Source: Gonium pectorale
Taxonomy: Eukaryota > Chlorophyta > Chlorophyceae > Chlamydomonadales > Volvocaceae
DNA length: 39,952 nucleotides
Assembly: GCA_001584585.1 (NCBI GenBank)
Contig: LSYV01000007.1
Span: 1,063,020-1,102,971 of the forward strand
Direction of reading: 5' to 3'
Below, piece by piece: positions 1 to 12,000 of the stretch. Position 1 is the stretch's first letter. Every line of letters begins with the position of its first letter. The position numbers and the translations under genes are program-made. The notes under the pieces were generated by a model, which saw nothing but the letters and a program-made list of their open reading frames with translations, was not told the DNA's origin and ran no database searches.

Positions 1-460
1 GTGCAAGATGGGTTGGGGCACTGCCATTCCAGTTGCATACGCCGCTTTTGGTGAGCCCTGAACTGGGACGCTTCGTGCGCTCCGCGGGTCGGCTGCATCC
101 TGAGAGGACACCCCAACGCAGCTGCTGATGGCGGCTGCGGCTGCCTGCTGGTCCGTTTGCTTTACAGAATGATACAATTGCGCCCAGGAATGGGTGCAAG
201 AGGAGTCCATGCAGCGTGGGCGCCGCCTGTTCGCGGCCGCAACGTTGGAGGGTTTCGTGCCTTGCGAGGGTACGTCACCGAAAGCAGCAGCAACCCCAAT
301 AGTTACCGGAACCGATGCCTGCCGATAAGGCTTCAATGCATGAATAGCATAGCGCCAGCAGCGGCTTTGGGCGGCTCTGCCCGGCTTGGGAAGTCCCATT
401 GCGAGCGGCGGGAAGTGGAGGTGTTGGGCACAGGGTCGCCGTACGGCGCCCTCTGCGCCG

Positions 461-651
461 CTATAAAACCCGGCCCAGCGACTCACTCGGTATATTTTCC
501 TCCTCAATTCCACTTCTCTGCTCTTGCTCAACAACTCGCCATAACCTTTGCCTCTCACGCCACTATCAAGACTTTCGCAATGGCCGGCTTCGCTGTTCAC
601 TCCGCCGCCATTGTCGTCTCCTGCTGGGATGCTGGTGCACGTGTTAGATAG
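461..651 (+). promoter_or_regulatory. TATA-type promoter with a 23-codon leader ORF
   Basis: A canonical TATA box (ctataaaa, about 461-468) is followed by a CT-rich, A-poor leader and an ATG at 580 in good context (cgcaATGGCC), the arrangement of strongly expressed volvocine genes. The reading frame encodes MAGFAVHSAAIVVSCWDAG... and stops at TAG 649-651. A possible donor (GTGCAC, 635) lies inside it, so this could be a first exon, but I found no matching downstream exon before the kinase gene at 1063. It may be a duplicated promoter fragment, a short uORF in the kinase transcript, or a truncated gene copy. The product is not recognised. Confidence 0.35.
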
Positions 652-828
652 TTGTGTCGTTTGGCGTGTGGACAGATCGGCACACACCCTCTTGACCCCG
701 ACCATGTTGACAAGGTTCCCCACTTTTTTTCCCAAATCACGCTGGGTGGAGTGGAGGATGGATCGGGATAGGGAAGGGAGCGGAGCGGAGTGAAGGACGG
801 AGAGGAACCGTCTCAAGTGGCGTACAGC

Positions 829-865
829 GTTAACCCGTGTGTCCCTGTACGACGCACGGGTTAAC
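829..865. repeat. Inverted repeat / hairpin, 15-bp arms
   Basis: Arms 829-843 (GTTAACCCGTGTGTC) and 851-865 (GACGCACGGGTTAAC) are complementary except for one T-G position and enclose a 7-nt loop. The outer 11 bp are perfect. It sits at the start of an unusually AT-rich stretch (865-1015) upstream of the receptor kinase. It could be a transposon end or MITE remnant, or an mRNA 5'-leader hairpin. Confidence 0.6.
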
Positions 866-1062
866 AATTTGTTCTTTGATATTGTGTGACATTTTAGATA
901 GTCATCCTACTTATTACTTCTGATATTGCGTTCTACTAGGACCTGATATTTGTTCCTTCTGATGTTCAGTCTGGTACTGATTTCCCCTAACTTAGTACCT
1001 AGTACCCTTAGACGTTCTTGCCATGCGAAGCAGTTGTGTGTCCTGCGCTTCATGGATTTAAA

Positions 1063-4000
1063 ATGCACGCATGGACTCGCAAGCAAACTTTGGTTGCGGC
1101 GGTCATCGCTGTCCTGGCACACAGTTCAGCCGAACCGCTCTCGCCGGCCGCGTTCCTCTCCACACGCTGCGCAATTGAGCAGCCGCGTGGAGACTCAGCC
1201 GGAGGCTCTGGTGATGTTCTCTCTTGCCGTCTGTCCGGACAGGTCAGCGTGCAGTCTAGCGGGTCAGCCACGACCCTCCCACTCGCCACCCTCCTGGACG
1301 GAGATTCTCCTGAACCTCCCTGTGGCGCACTTTGGCAAATAGTGGCTGGCTCTGGCAGCGGCGATGCCCCCGACCCCCTGTGCCCCCCCGAGCCACCAAG
1401 CGGTGGCAACGCCTCATCCTTTGCCACGCTGCGGCTCTCCTCCGCCTCCTTCCCGCTGTTTATGGTGCCCCCCAACGGCACGCTCGAGCTGCGCCGACTG
1501 CACCTGACGGCGGTGCTGCCGAGCCGCCCTTTCCCGCTGCCCGCCTCCTCCTTCCTGGTGCCCTCCGCCATCCGTCTGGCCGCGGGCGCCAAGCTGCGGC
1601 TGGTGAACGTCACCATCTCGACGCCCTCCTGCGCCGAGCTATCCCTCCACCAGGCGTTTGTCTGCACTCTCCTCGCCGCCTCGCCCAACGCCTCCGTGGC
1701 TCCCGCCGCCCTCACACTGCACCGCCTGGCCACTCCGTCCCTGGAGGCCGTTAACGCAACGCTCACCTGTACGTCAGCCGCTCTGCCGCACCCCTGCATG
1801 GCGGCGGTGGTGTCCAGCGGCCGGGAGCTCGTGCAGGCTATGGCCTTGGCCTCGAACGCAGCGAACGCTGCCTTCTTTCCAGACTCTACAGCCAGGAACC
1901 GGCCTCCTCTGTTTGTGTTTCTTAGAAGTAGCATAGCTCTGACAGCTGAAGACCTGTGCATCTCAGGCGGCGGCAGCGGCAGTGGATATGGTAATAACGC
2001 AGCCGATGACGCTTCTGCCAGAGGCAGCGGTGCGTCAAAGCAGTCGTGCCGAACACCAGTTCCACTGAGGCTCAGCGTCGCCACAACAATCGCAGGGCCT
2101 TCCGACGGCCGCACGGTCCTGGACCTGGGGGGCCTCACCTCCGCCGTTGAGATGTCAAGTGTGCTTATAGCGCCGGGCCTTGCGAACCCAGCGGACGGAG
2201 CCAAGCAGGGCAGTATACGATTTACCAACCTCACATTGATTGGGCTGCCGACAGGGCCTCCGGGCGAGCTGCCAAGCAGCATGCTGCGGCTGGGGATGTG
2301 GTCATTCAGCGGCTTTCGGCGGGACAGGATTGGCGCGAGCGCCCGGGTGCTGGAGCTGGTGGATGCGACGGTCGAGTTGCCGCCCGAGGAGCTGGCAGCG
2401 TGGTACGGTGAGGCGGGCTTCACGCCGCCGCCGGCGCTGCTGCCGTACTGGTGTGTGGCCGACGCGACGACGCGGTACGGTGTCGATGTAGACCTGGTGA
2501 ACGGCGGGAGCAGCTTCGTTGCCGTGCAGGCAAGTACGATAGGGTTCACACAGCTGCACATTGTCACACGCGCATCGGGACTCCGGGAGGGCTTCGTCAT
2601 GGATATCAGTGCTTGCAATCATGTGCGGTCCCTGCAGTGAGCAGTTCGCGCCTAGCTCAGCTTACTGCTCCGTGCCTCCCCCTTCCTGCTCCCCAGGCCA
2701 CCAAGCCGGACGGCCTTCTTGTGTTGAATGCCGTCACCCTAAGCCTGGCTGTCGTCTACACGCGGGTGAAGCTGTTGCCAGCGCGGGCGGTTGCCTACTC
2801 TACTGCGATCGACGGGCATGCGGGCGCCCACGCCAGCAGCCACGTCACGGGGAGCCCGGGCAGGAGCACGGAAGACACGGCGGTGGACTTCTTGGCGCCT
2901 GCACCTGGAGTGCTGGGCACCTCGACCGAAGTCGATGCTGGCCCCTCAACTAGCTTCCCCAGCCTCTGCCTTCTGGTGCCTCCCTTGTGGGGAGCTGAGG
3001 GAACCGCCGTCCCCGTAAGCTCCACCGACGCCACAAGCACTCCGCGGTTGCCGGTCTTCCCAATGCCCATGGATGCCCTACAGATTGCACGTCTCCAAGG
3101 CTCTGGGCCCGACCACGGCTACCTCCTTCCGAAGGCCGTTGGCAGCCTGGAGGACATCGGCTTAATGCAGCTGCCGTGGCGGAACCCCCCGCCACCCGCC
3201 GGCACTGTTTACGGAATGGCTGCCGCAGCACCGCGTGTCAAGCCCCTGCTCCTGAACGAGGACGCCACCCTGCATGCCTCCTCGGCGCTACCCAATCCAG
3301 GCTTCGACACGCTCCAGGCGGTGGTGTCCTTCCCCCTGATGCTGCTGGGTGAGGCGCTGTTCCCCCGGGCGCTGGACCTGGCGGGGCTGCAGTCGGCGGT
3401 CGTGGTGGAGGGGCCCCGGGGAATGCTGACACTGCGGCACCTGGCGGTGGTCAATGCGCCGACAGCGGGGGTGTGGAGGAGAAGGGTGCGCCCACCTGAG
3501 CCACCTTCAATTATAGCTCCATGGCCTCCACAACCACCTCCAGCGGGGCCCCTGCACACGGCGCCGCCATCTCGGCGGCTGGGCCAGCGGTTGCTGTCAG
3601 GGCCGGTGGACGGCGGGGAGGTCAACGCCAGCAGCGACTACGGTGTCGACAGCGTGTTGGAAGTAGAGCCGATGTCTCCAGTGAAGCCACCCATGAGCAT
3701 AGACGCTGCTGGAGCGTCACCTGAAGACGGCAGTATCAATCATGTTCAGGGCCTGCCCTTGTCTCTTGCCAACTTCACCTCGTGCCTCTGGACGTTCCAG
3801 TTCCAGCGGGCATCTCTTGTGGTCCGACCCACGGGTCGGCCGTACGTGTTCCTGGACTCGGTGGTGCTGCTGGTGCCCCAGGCCGAGCTGGACTGGCTGG
3901 CGGCCGTGTGGGAGCACGCAGACGAGATCCGGAGCTGGAAACTTAGCGAATCACCAGCGACTGGCGCAGACCCCGGCCTAGTGTCAGCTGTGCGCTCGCA

Positions 4001-6744
4001 TCTGGACGGATCCCGCCTCCTGCATCAGGCCTCCCTGACTGGCGGCAGCCCTGATGCCGGGGCCGCACAGGAGCCGCCACAGGAAGCTCCCAGCAGCGTC
4101 CGTGCGCTCGTCTTCCAGACCTTCAGCTGGTGTGGCCTCCAGGGCCGTAATGTGAGCATCACAGCCTCGTCGGAGGCGCCAAACGTGGTCAAGTACCTGT
4201 GGCCACGCAGCCCACTGCTGCTGCCGGACCTGTTTCCGCAATCAGCACAGCCTTCGCCGCCAACCCCAGAGCCGCTACAGCCAGCACTGGATCCGGCATC
4301 GTTGCGGCCGCTGCAGCCGCCCCATTCGCCGCATTCTAACACATTGTCACCACCTTTGTACAGGGCTTCGCCCGGTGCCTCATCTGAGCTCCGGCCCATC
4401 CCCAGCGCTGCAACTCTAAGCCCTATGCCTCGAGCTCCACCATTCCTCCCTCAGTCGCTGATGCCAATGCCGCCATCATCTCCTCCCTGCACAGCAGGAT
4501 ACGGGGCATTCGGTGGCACAGGCGGCAGCGCAGTCAATGAACGAGGTCTACCAGACCACCGCACATTGGTGGTTGCCGTGTCAGCTGCTTGCTCGGGGTC
4601 CGTGCTGCTCCTTGCCGCTGCGACCGCCGCCTGGTGCATGCTGGCGGCTGCCCGGCAGCGGCGGCAGCAAGAGCAGGGCAAGAGGCAGGGCGAGCAGGTG
4701 ACGGCACTGAGCCATCATGAGTCACGCTCCGGACAGCGGCAGAAAGAGCAGGTGGTGCCTTCAAGTGCCTTTGCCATGGCAACTAGCCGCGCCTTAGCCC
4801 TGCTGTCAGCCCTTCTTCACTGTTCATGCGCCATCTCCGGCAGTGGCAGAGGAAGGCGCAGGAACCGTGGGGGGAGAAGTGACCGACGTCTGCAGGCTGA
4901 AGCAGTGGACCTCAGAGTCACACAGGCGGTGGCCATGTTGTTACAAAGTGTAGAGGAGAAGCGCCAGACAGCGGCACTGATGCCCGTTGCAGCTGCTGTG
5001 CCCCACGATTTGTGGTGGAAATGGCTGAACGGCCGCATGGAAAGTACGGCAGAGGGTCAGGGCGGGCCAGCCCCGCCGCCAACAACTCCGGTGGCAACGG
5101 AACGGAGCTCAGCCAACACGTCGCGTGCAACATCGCTGGTACAACTCCCGTCTCCCGAGCTGACGGCATCGGCTGACGGCTTTGCGGGCGCGTGGGCGCC
5201 ACTCTTGGAGCCTCCCGCTGCGGCTGTGCTGACAATCACGGGCGAGCTGGGCCGCGGCGCGCAGGGCGTGGTGTACCGTGGAGTGTGGCGGGGGTTGCCA
5301 GTGGCCGTCAAGAGCGTACTGTTCCAGCACCTGAGCGGGGTGAGTGGTATCAGATTAACGATTAGCATGTCAGGGATACGCACGTGTGGTATGCAGTATA
5401 ATAAATCTTTGCTGCCGTTGCATAGTGGCAGATGCCGCCTTCCAGTGCTCTGTGTCATGCTGAATTCAGCCTCGTCACCTGGCATTTACCCCTTGCTTTC
5501 CGGCCCCTGTTCTTGACTTCTGCATTCCAGGATCGCGACGCGTGCGACCCACGGGCCGCCCGCGCGCTGGCTGAGGCGGCCATCAGCGCCAGCCTGTCGC
5601 ACCCCAACATCGTGGCGACCTACACCCACACGCTGCAGCCGCTGCGGGACACATGCCCCGAGGATCCCCTGGCACTCTCCACGCCCAGCCCCCTCAGCTC
5701 GCAGTCGCTCATCCCTGCAAGTGGGGGCAATTTTGTAGGCACTGCGGGTGGCATCTCCGGTGGGGCGGCGGTGTGGAAGCTCACCTTGATTCAGGAGCTA
5801 TGCGATGCCAGCTCGCTGCGGCACTGCCTGCAGACAGGTGTCCTCGCAGTGGAGCCGAGTCCCGCAGTCGCCATCACTGTCCCCAGCACCGAGGCCGCAG
5901 ATATCGAGTCGGCTGCATTTACACCGCTCCCGGTGCTGCCCCTGGGTGTGGTGCTGGCGCTGGCTCGGGACGTGGCGCGGGGCATGGCGCACCTGCACTC
6001 CCGCGGTGTGGTGCACGCCGACCTCTCCTCGGCAAACGTGCTGCTGCAGAGCCGCAGGCCGCCACCGGTGCATCCCCCGGAGCAGCGGTCCAGTGCCGAC
6101 GGGATGGGCGGGACGGCAGTGGCGGCTGTCACTGACGCAGTCTCAGCGGTCCTCCCCCCCTCTGGCGATGGCTGCGTCAGCGGCTATGTCGCAAAGGTGT
6201 GCGACTTTGGCCTCAGCGGGAGGCTCGACCCGGATGGCAGCGCAACACACCTGTCGGGTCCGGCAAGGTGCGCACACATCCAGTTCAGTGCTGTTGCAAG
6301 TAGATGTAAGTGTTGCTGAATACACTAAAAAGCATATGCACTGCACGTCATTCATGCATTGCATCTGTTGGCCGCTGTCCTCCACACAGGCGCAGCTCGG
6401 CCTACTCTGCCCCCGAGCTGGTCCGCCATGGCCGGGCCGGGCCAGCGGGCGACGTGTACTCGTTCGGCGTATTGCTGTGGGAGCTGGCGCTGGGGCTGCC
6501 TCTGCCGGAGGCGCTGGCCCGGCCCGAGGGTGCTGCAGTGCGGAAGTGGCTGGCGGTTCAGGCGGCGCTTGGGGATGTCGAGGCTGTGACTGCGCTGCCT
6601 CCAGGGCTCCTTACCTGGCCGCCACATGTGCCATCGGGGTACCCAGCCCTGGTGAAGACGTGCCTACGGGAGCAGCCCGGACGGCGGCCCTCATTCGGGG
6701 CCATCATCAAGCAGCTGGAGAAAATGATGATGCGGATCAGCTGA
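1063..6744 (+). CDS. Receptor-like TKL protein kinase, single-pass membrane protein
   Basis: Exons 1063-2622, 2697-5339, 5531-6267 and 6390-6744 join in phase (1764 aa). Start: ATG 1063 opens a signal peptide (MHAWTRKQTLVAAVIAVLAH); an in-frame codon at 1018 adds 15 residues without hydrophobicity. Residues ~20-1140 are a large Ser/Pro/Ala-rich extracellular region with no domain I can name, ending in a Pro-rich stalk (~1060-1135). A TM helix spans ~1143-1168, followed by a basic stop-transfer (ARQRRQ). The cytosolic kinase has its Gly-loop G1372-R-G-A-Q-G1377, Lys1392 (VAVKSV), the catalytic loop HADLSSAN with D1565 and N1570, DFG at D1626, SAPE at ~1653-1656 and DVYSFGVLLWEL. The usual HRD Arg is Ala, and the usual Lys is Ser, so it is a non-RD kinase. 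Catalytic Lys, Asp, Asn and DFG are intact, so activity is likely. It resembles the expanded TKL receptor-like kinases of volvocine algae; the ligand is unknown. Confidence 0.85.
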
Positions 6745-6796
6745 TAAAGGCAGTGAAACCACGAGGGAAAGCATGCATCAAACTGGGCTGCGTTTA

Positions 6797-6801
6797 TGTA
6801 A
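6797..6801 (+). terminator. Candidate poly(A) signal TGTAA of the kinase gene
   Basis: TGTAA lies 53 nt after the kinase stop codon. This is the usual volvocine poly(A) signal. A 53-nt UTR is short; later TGTAA copies at 8413-8417 and 8914-8918 on the same strand are alternatives. Confidence 0.35.
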
Positions 6802-8831
6802 GTGGAAAATGATGTTAAAACACTGCGAAGTAGCTCTGGTGTGATAGCCCCTGCCAATGGCGACCGGGAGGGGAGGGAGGCGTCTGAGCAAGGCCGAGAC
6901 GGTGCTGGTGCGGGGTTGAGGGCGCCGTTTGGCCTGCCGCCATGCGCGCCATCTGTTAGTTAGCAAGCGGCGACTCAGATTGAGTGCACCTATAGGGCAT
7001 CTCGTTGCACCACCCTGCGGCGGTGATTTGTGCGGCCAACCATTCTTGTCATGGCTCTGCACGACCGGCTAATGTTATCTGCCCTAGTTTTGCATGGCGA
7101 CTACATCTTGCAAATGGGATATATACCTTCTATGGGGCCCTTGCAGACGGTTTGTACGGCACTGTGCATGCATGGCCGTGATGATTCGGCTTCTGGTCTG
7201 GCCGGCTCAACATCATTCCACATTCCGTGCTTGCTCGGTTTACATATTTGGCACCGCGTTGAAGAGGGCTATGTGCAGTCTGTGCTGAGAGCGGGCCGGC
7301 CAAACCGTGCATGATGCAGTTGGAGGGGGTGACAGTTAGGGCAGTTGGGCTGCGGCGCTGTGGTGATCATGTGGCGTCTACCAAATGCTGCTGGGTGCGC
7401 ACGCTTGCCTTGCGCTACATATGAGCGCCACATTGGCTTGAGATCAAAGTCGCTTGCAGCGCGTGTATTGCGTAGTCACAGCTGTGCAAGTTGGCGCGGC
7501 AGGGCGACCTATACCAGCAGCAGCGTGCTGTCCGCCGGTAAGCCGTTTTCTACGCGTGAGAAGGGCACGTGAGAAGGGCACGGCAGGTCTCGGATTCCGT
7601 CGTTACGATCCGGTTTTCCGTTGTGCATCTTGTCTCTGGTTGTCTTATCGTGAAGGCCATGACGACTGTGGGGGCATTCCAATACATCAATGGTTTCAAA
7701 TTCGGTATGGAATGCAACAGACGGGGTCCCTGTGGACCACGCGCACGGGCTGGCGTGGCAAGCGGGTAACAGGGGGTGCGGTTTCCCACACAGTGGCTAG
7801 CGGTCCAAAGGTTCTTGGCGGGTTCAGGTTCTCGTTAGCAACAAGTGCATGCAATCGTTCGTGCAGCTCAACATGCAAGTATGGACTGGTCGCTGGCTGG
7901 GACGTGGCACCAAGGTCAACATTCAAAGCTCGCTCGGCGGTGCTTGGTGTGCCTGCCAAGATGCTGATCCGTGTGCTGCGGTCGGGCTCCGTCCGCCTGC
8001 GGCCGACACTGCAAGCATGCGGAAGGACGCGTCTCATCTTTCGCATCTGGGCCGACCGCAGCCTGCTCATGCCCGCACCTGGGGTGCTGGGTCTGCCCCC
8101 CCAGCACTGCCCCGACTGGGCTTGCTTTCGTGTCCGTGTGCGGCTACGTAAGAGACTGGCGCTGTATGTTGTCCCGGGGAAGCTCCTCTCCTTGCCACAC
8201 GGTCATCTGGTCGCCTTCACATGGCGCCGTACGCCCAGCACAGCACAACACCCCTGCCTCTGCCGGCGTTGCCGCTGTCGGAAGCACAGCAGCCATGTAT
8301 AACAACAGTGGGCATATGTGGGCCAGCGAATACATCTCATCGCCTTGATTTTCAAAGATGGCAGTCAATACCCTTAGACCATGCTGCCGCAACGGCAAAC
8401 GCGTTGGCAGATTGTAAGCATGATTAAAAAATGGGCTCTGCGCCCCATTGTGCAGCGCCAGGCGGCACCACCGTGCGGCACCACCCATCTGCCATGCTTG
8501 TCGTAAAAATAGTAGCCCTCTTGGTTTAGCAACCTGCGTGTTCAGAGCCAGCACTCGGTTGCCAAATGCCAAGCCAACCCGCGAATATGGGGCCGCCCCG
8601 CCAAGGGAACAGGATAAGCGTTACGATGAATGGCTAGTGCCTCACTCCCGCCCACGGCACGGCGTGTCAGTCACCGTCCTGGGGAGGTAACGACTTCGGC
8701 ATCTGATCATGAAAACAGGGGTCACGGTACAGCAGCTTTAACTGCCGCATCCTTCAACCCGCCGATCTGACTGGCCGCATCTATTGCGGAACCGCACGTG
8801 CTGTTGGCGGCCCGCGTCATGTCAGGCGACG
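6802..8831. other. Intergenic region between convergent genes, no gene supported
   Basis: About 2 kb of mixed composition between the 3' ends of the kinase and sulfotransferase-like genes. A 282-codon open frame (7454-8302, +) lacks an ATG start and reads as Arg/Cys-rich noise. I see no RNA gene, domain or transposon signature. Parts may be 3' UTR of either neighbour. Confidence 0.5.
7555..7580. repeat. Perfect 13-bp tandem duplication
   Basis: CGTGAGAAGGGCA occurs twice head to tail (7555-7567 and 7568-7580) in the intergenic region. It is probably a replication-slippage duplication; no function is evident. Confidence 0.8.
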
Positions 8832-8836
8832 TTACA
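8832..8836 (-). terminator. Candidate poly(A) signal TGTAA of the sulfotransferase-like gene
   Basis: TTACA on the + strand reads TGTAA on the - strand, about 235 nt beyond the predicted TAA stop at 9071-9073. That distance suits a volvocine 3' UTR and supports the chosen last exon. Confidence 0.4.
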
Positions 8837-9070
8837 TCAGGCCCCGTCCACCCGAAGCACCAAACACTATCAATTACCGGGAGTGGAAGGCGCCAGCTGC
8901 GCCTCCTGACAAGTGTAATGCCTTAAGAGCCACGAACACTTTAAAGTATGCCGCGCAATCACGGCTTGGCATTGAATCAATTGGTTTGCAGTAATTGTAC
9001 GGAAGAGCGGAGGGCGGACGACGGCGTCGTAGAAGATACAAACAACAGAAGAGAAAGAGATCACGGGACG

Positions 9071-12000
9071 TTAGAATGTGTAGGTCCATCGTACCAGCCA
9101 CTCAGGCAAATACGGCAAGGGTGCACCAATCCGCTCAATGCCGGTCATGGGTTTCACTGCATCTTGTAGGTTCTCCTCATGTTCTTGGCCTTCGGGCGGC
9201 CCCTCGCGCTGCGTGCCGGCGGCGCAGCGGGAACGTACCCGCACCGCCCCCTCGCGCGCTCCTGCCCGGCCTCCGCGGCGGCGCTGCCGCTTTCAAGCAC
9301 ACCCTACACGAGCGTCGGTCAGGGTTGGCAACTGCCTTCCAACAAGCGAGGGGAGAGGGGCCAGCAGGACAAGGTAGAAGCGCGCGCTCGTGAAGCGTCG
9401 CGCTGCGTCGACCTCGCAAGCGGTGCTGGACGGTGCGTACCCGAGTCGTCCCCGATAGACAGCCACTCCCTTTGGAGGCAGCAACCCGCACCTTGAGCGG
9501 CTCCTCTCCAGCTGCCTCCGCGGCAGCCCACACCACGGCATCGAGGCGAGACATCAGTACGGCAAAGCTGTACACCTGCTCGTCCAGGGAATTAGCCTGC
9601 TCCAGCTCCTGGGCCGCTGCCCCAGAAGGCAGCACCTGACACATGTGCACGGCGGCGGGGACGTGAGGCGGATGCAGGAGCTGCAGCCCAAGGAACGCCT
9701 AGCGGCCAACAGAAAATGCATTCCACACTTGACCTCAGCAGGCTCTTACCATCGCCCTATATCCGTGACAACCTCCACCAGCTTGCTACCCGAAGCATGC
9801 CACGTGAGGGCCTGACCTGGTTTGCGATCTCCTCCACCTCCGCATGTGTGTCCGTGGCACTTCGAGCCTCAACCTAGAGGGCATAAGTGGTTGGGTGGGT
9901 GCAGGCAAAGGACTTCGCCGCTCAATCCACACCCGGCACAACTCAATGGCGAGCCGGGAGCGACCATCCCCTCCAGATAACGACATCTTGCAACTGCCCA
10001 GCAGACTGAGTGACGGGACGACAGCTCCCCGTAATGCCAGCCCGAATGAACAATGCAACGATGGCCATTCTCAAACAGCCCAACCCCCGACAAGGGGAGG
10101 CGCCGCAGGCCCGTACCTCCAGGAAGGTATTGGCCCAACCGAGCCCGTATTTGTGACCCAGCTGCAGCGCGGTGCTCGAATCCTGCCGGGGAATGGCGGC
10201 GACCGTCGGTGAGAGGTTTTTCGATGGGTACCAAAACAAGGACGGTGTGGTCACGCGGGCGCGCTCCTGCGCTTGGCCTTGGGGGGCCTCGGCCTGGGCT
10301 TGGGCAGGAGTGACATGCCAGCGGGGCCCTGGGCATGAACGGGGATCGGCTGTACTCCCCCTTGGTCCGCAAGCATGCATGGCCCCTGACGCGCGGTGTG
10401 CCAAGTGTACCCAGAGAAGTCGCAACCCTGCCCGGACCACCCCATCCTGACCTCCAGCACCAGCAAGACGTCCATGGCGCCCAGGGCGGCTTGCGCAGCA
10501 GGCAGGAGCTGCGAGGCGTTGAGGCCACCCTGTGAGGGGACGCGGAGGGGAGGAGCGAGGTGGGGAGCACCGTGCGGGCCGAGCGCAGCACCAACGCGGT
10601 CGCACATCCGGCGTAGGGCGGACGGCATGTGTCCTACAGGGGCAGAACACGGCGCTACCCACATACCGCAGTAGCTCAGCGGTTGCATTGCATTGCTTTG
10701 CCAGGATGTTGCGCCCACTGCTGGCAATGTGTCCTTCAGCCAGCAACTCCATCCACAGGTCGGCGCCAGAAAAAGGTCCGGACAGCATGCTTACCACCGC
10801 GCCTCTCAAGTGCCACTCCCCCATTTCCCTCCGGCCACATGCGCCTCCGGCCTCTTTGCTGAGAACGCCTTCCAAGAACGTTTTCCAACCCAATGACTCA
10901 CTCCCCTCCCCGGGCCCGCAAGCACGCGTCACTAGTCAAGCGCCACACTCCAGGCGACCCAAAGCCGCGTGTCCTCGTCCGCCCTGTCACCCCAACGCCA
11001 CGGCTCCAACACTCCGCGACGGCACCACCACCCACCACTGGCAGGTAGAAGACCCGCTCGCCAAGCAGGCCGCGCGTGTAGAAGTTGTCGAGGAGGCCGG
11101 GCAGCAGCGCGTGCCAGTCGGCCAGGCTCATGCCGTCGTAGTACTGTGCCGTGCGGCGACCCATCCAGTTGTGGGTCAGTCGCACCAGGAACTGTAGGTG
11201 GCTGCGGAGTCGTGTGAGGGGGGCTCTGGCGGGGGCAGGGAGGGGAGGGGCGCAAACCAACAGCGTGTGCTGTGGGAACAGCGCGGGGCTGACATTGGGA
11301 GACAGTCGGTCGGGAATGACGGCGTGACGTTTCAAGATACACTTAGTAATCTCCGGATCCACGCGAGCCGCAAACCGCACACGGGGCTGTCCTCGCACTG
11401 CCAGAGACCCAAGACAGAGTCGCTCGCACAGAACGCGGTATCGTGCTCGCTGCCCAACGCTTGGGGCCCGATTGCCGGAAGAGGCCTGGCAACAGCGACG
11501 GGGCTGCGGCATGTGGATCCGAACGGGGCAGACCTACATTGCGTGCCTTGGGCAGGTGCGCACAGCCGTATGGGCAAAGGCGCAGGGGGCCTTGCGTCAG
11601 ACCAGCATACCTGACGACGGCGAAGTTGAGGAACTGCCCGCACAGCGCCGGCGGGGCTCCGGGGACGCCGCCCTGACCCCGGAGCGTGTACTCGCTGCGG
11701 TGGCATGGGTATGGGTATGGGTATCGGTATGGGGGCGGAAAGGACACTCGGATGGGTGTTGGCAGTTGTGGGCGAAGTGTAGGGCGGGCGAAAGGCAAAA
11801 CTGGCATCGCAGCGGAGGCAATCCACTTCAAGGCAGGCCGAGGGCGCGAGGCCCCTGAGTTGGCGGATCAGGAGACGGACGTGCGGCTGAACGCGTTAAT
11901 ACAAGGTGCGCTCAGGCCCCAGGCATGCGTGAAGACTCCGGGAGCCAACGCTAGGGCCCCTAAGGAGCGACTATAATGCGGACATGCAGCGCAATGGAAC

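Noticed and set aside
1050..2618. 522-codon open frame antisense to exon 1 of the receptor kinase
   Set aside because: It lies opposite a GC-rich exon with a signal peptide and in-phase kinase continuation; antisense openness is expected at this GC content, and its protein is Arg/Ser/Ala-rich without a domain.
7454..8302. 282-codon open frame between the kinase and sulfotransferase-like genes
   Set aside because: No ATG start, Cys/Arg-rich composition, no family resemblance and no exon-like boundaries.
9734..9810. Alternative exon ALTWHASGSKLVEVVTD in the sulfotransferase-like gene
   Set aside because: Fits one acceptor but leaves a phase that does not join the next exon; the upstream exon 9873-9817 (VEARSATDTHAEVEEIANQ) joins both sides in phase 0.
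10386..10451. Read-through VRMGWSGQGCDFSGYTWHTAR after exon LLVLE
   Set aside because: Tempting sequence, but no donor at its end gives phase 0 for the next exon DSSTALQLGHKYG, while GAG|GTCAGG does.
11702..11733. Telomere-like or structured GGGTAT repeat
   Set aside because: The unit is not the algal telomere repeat, and the tract is short and intronic.
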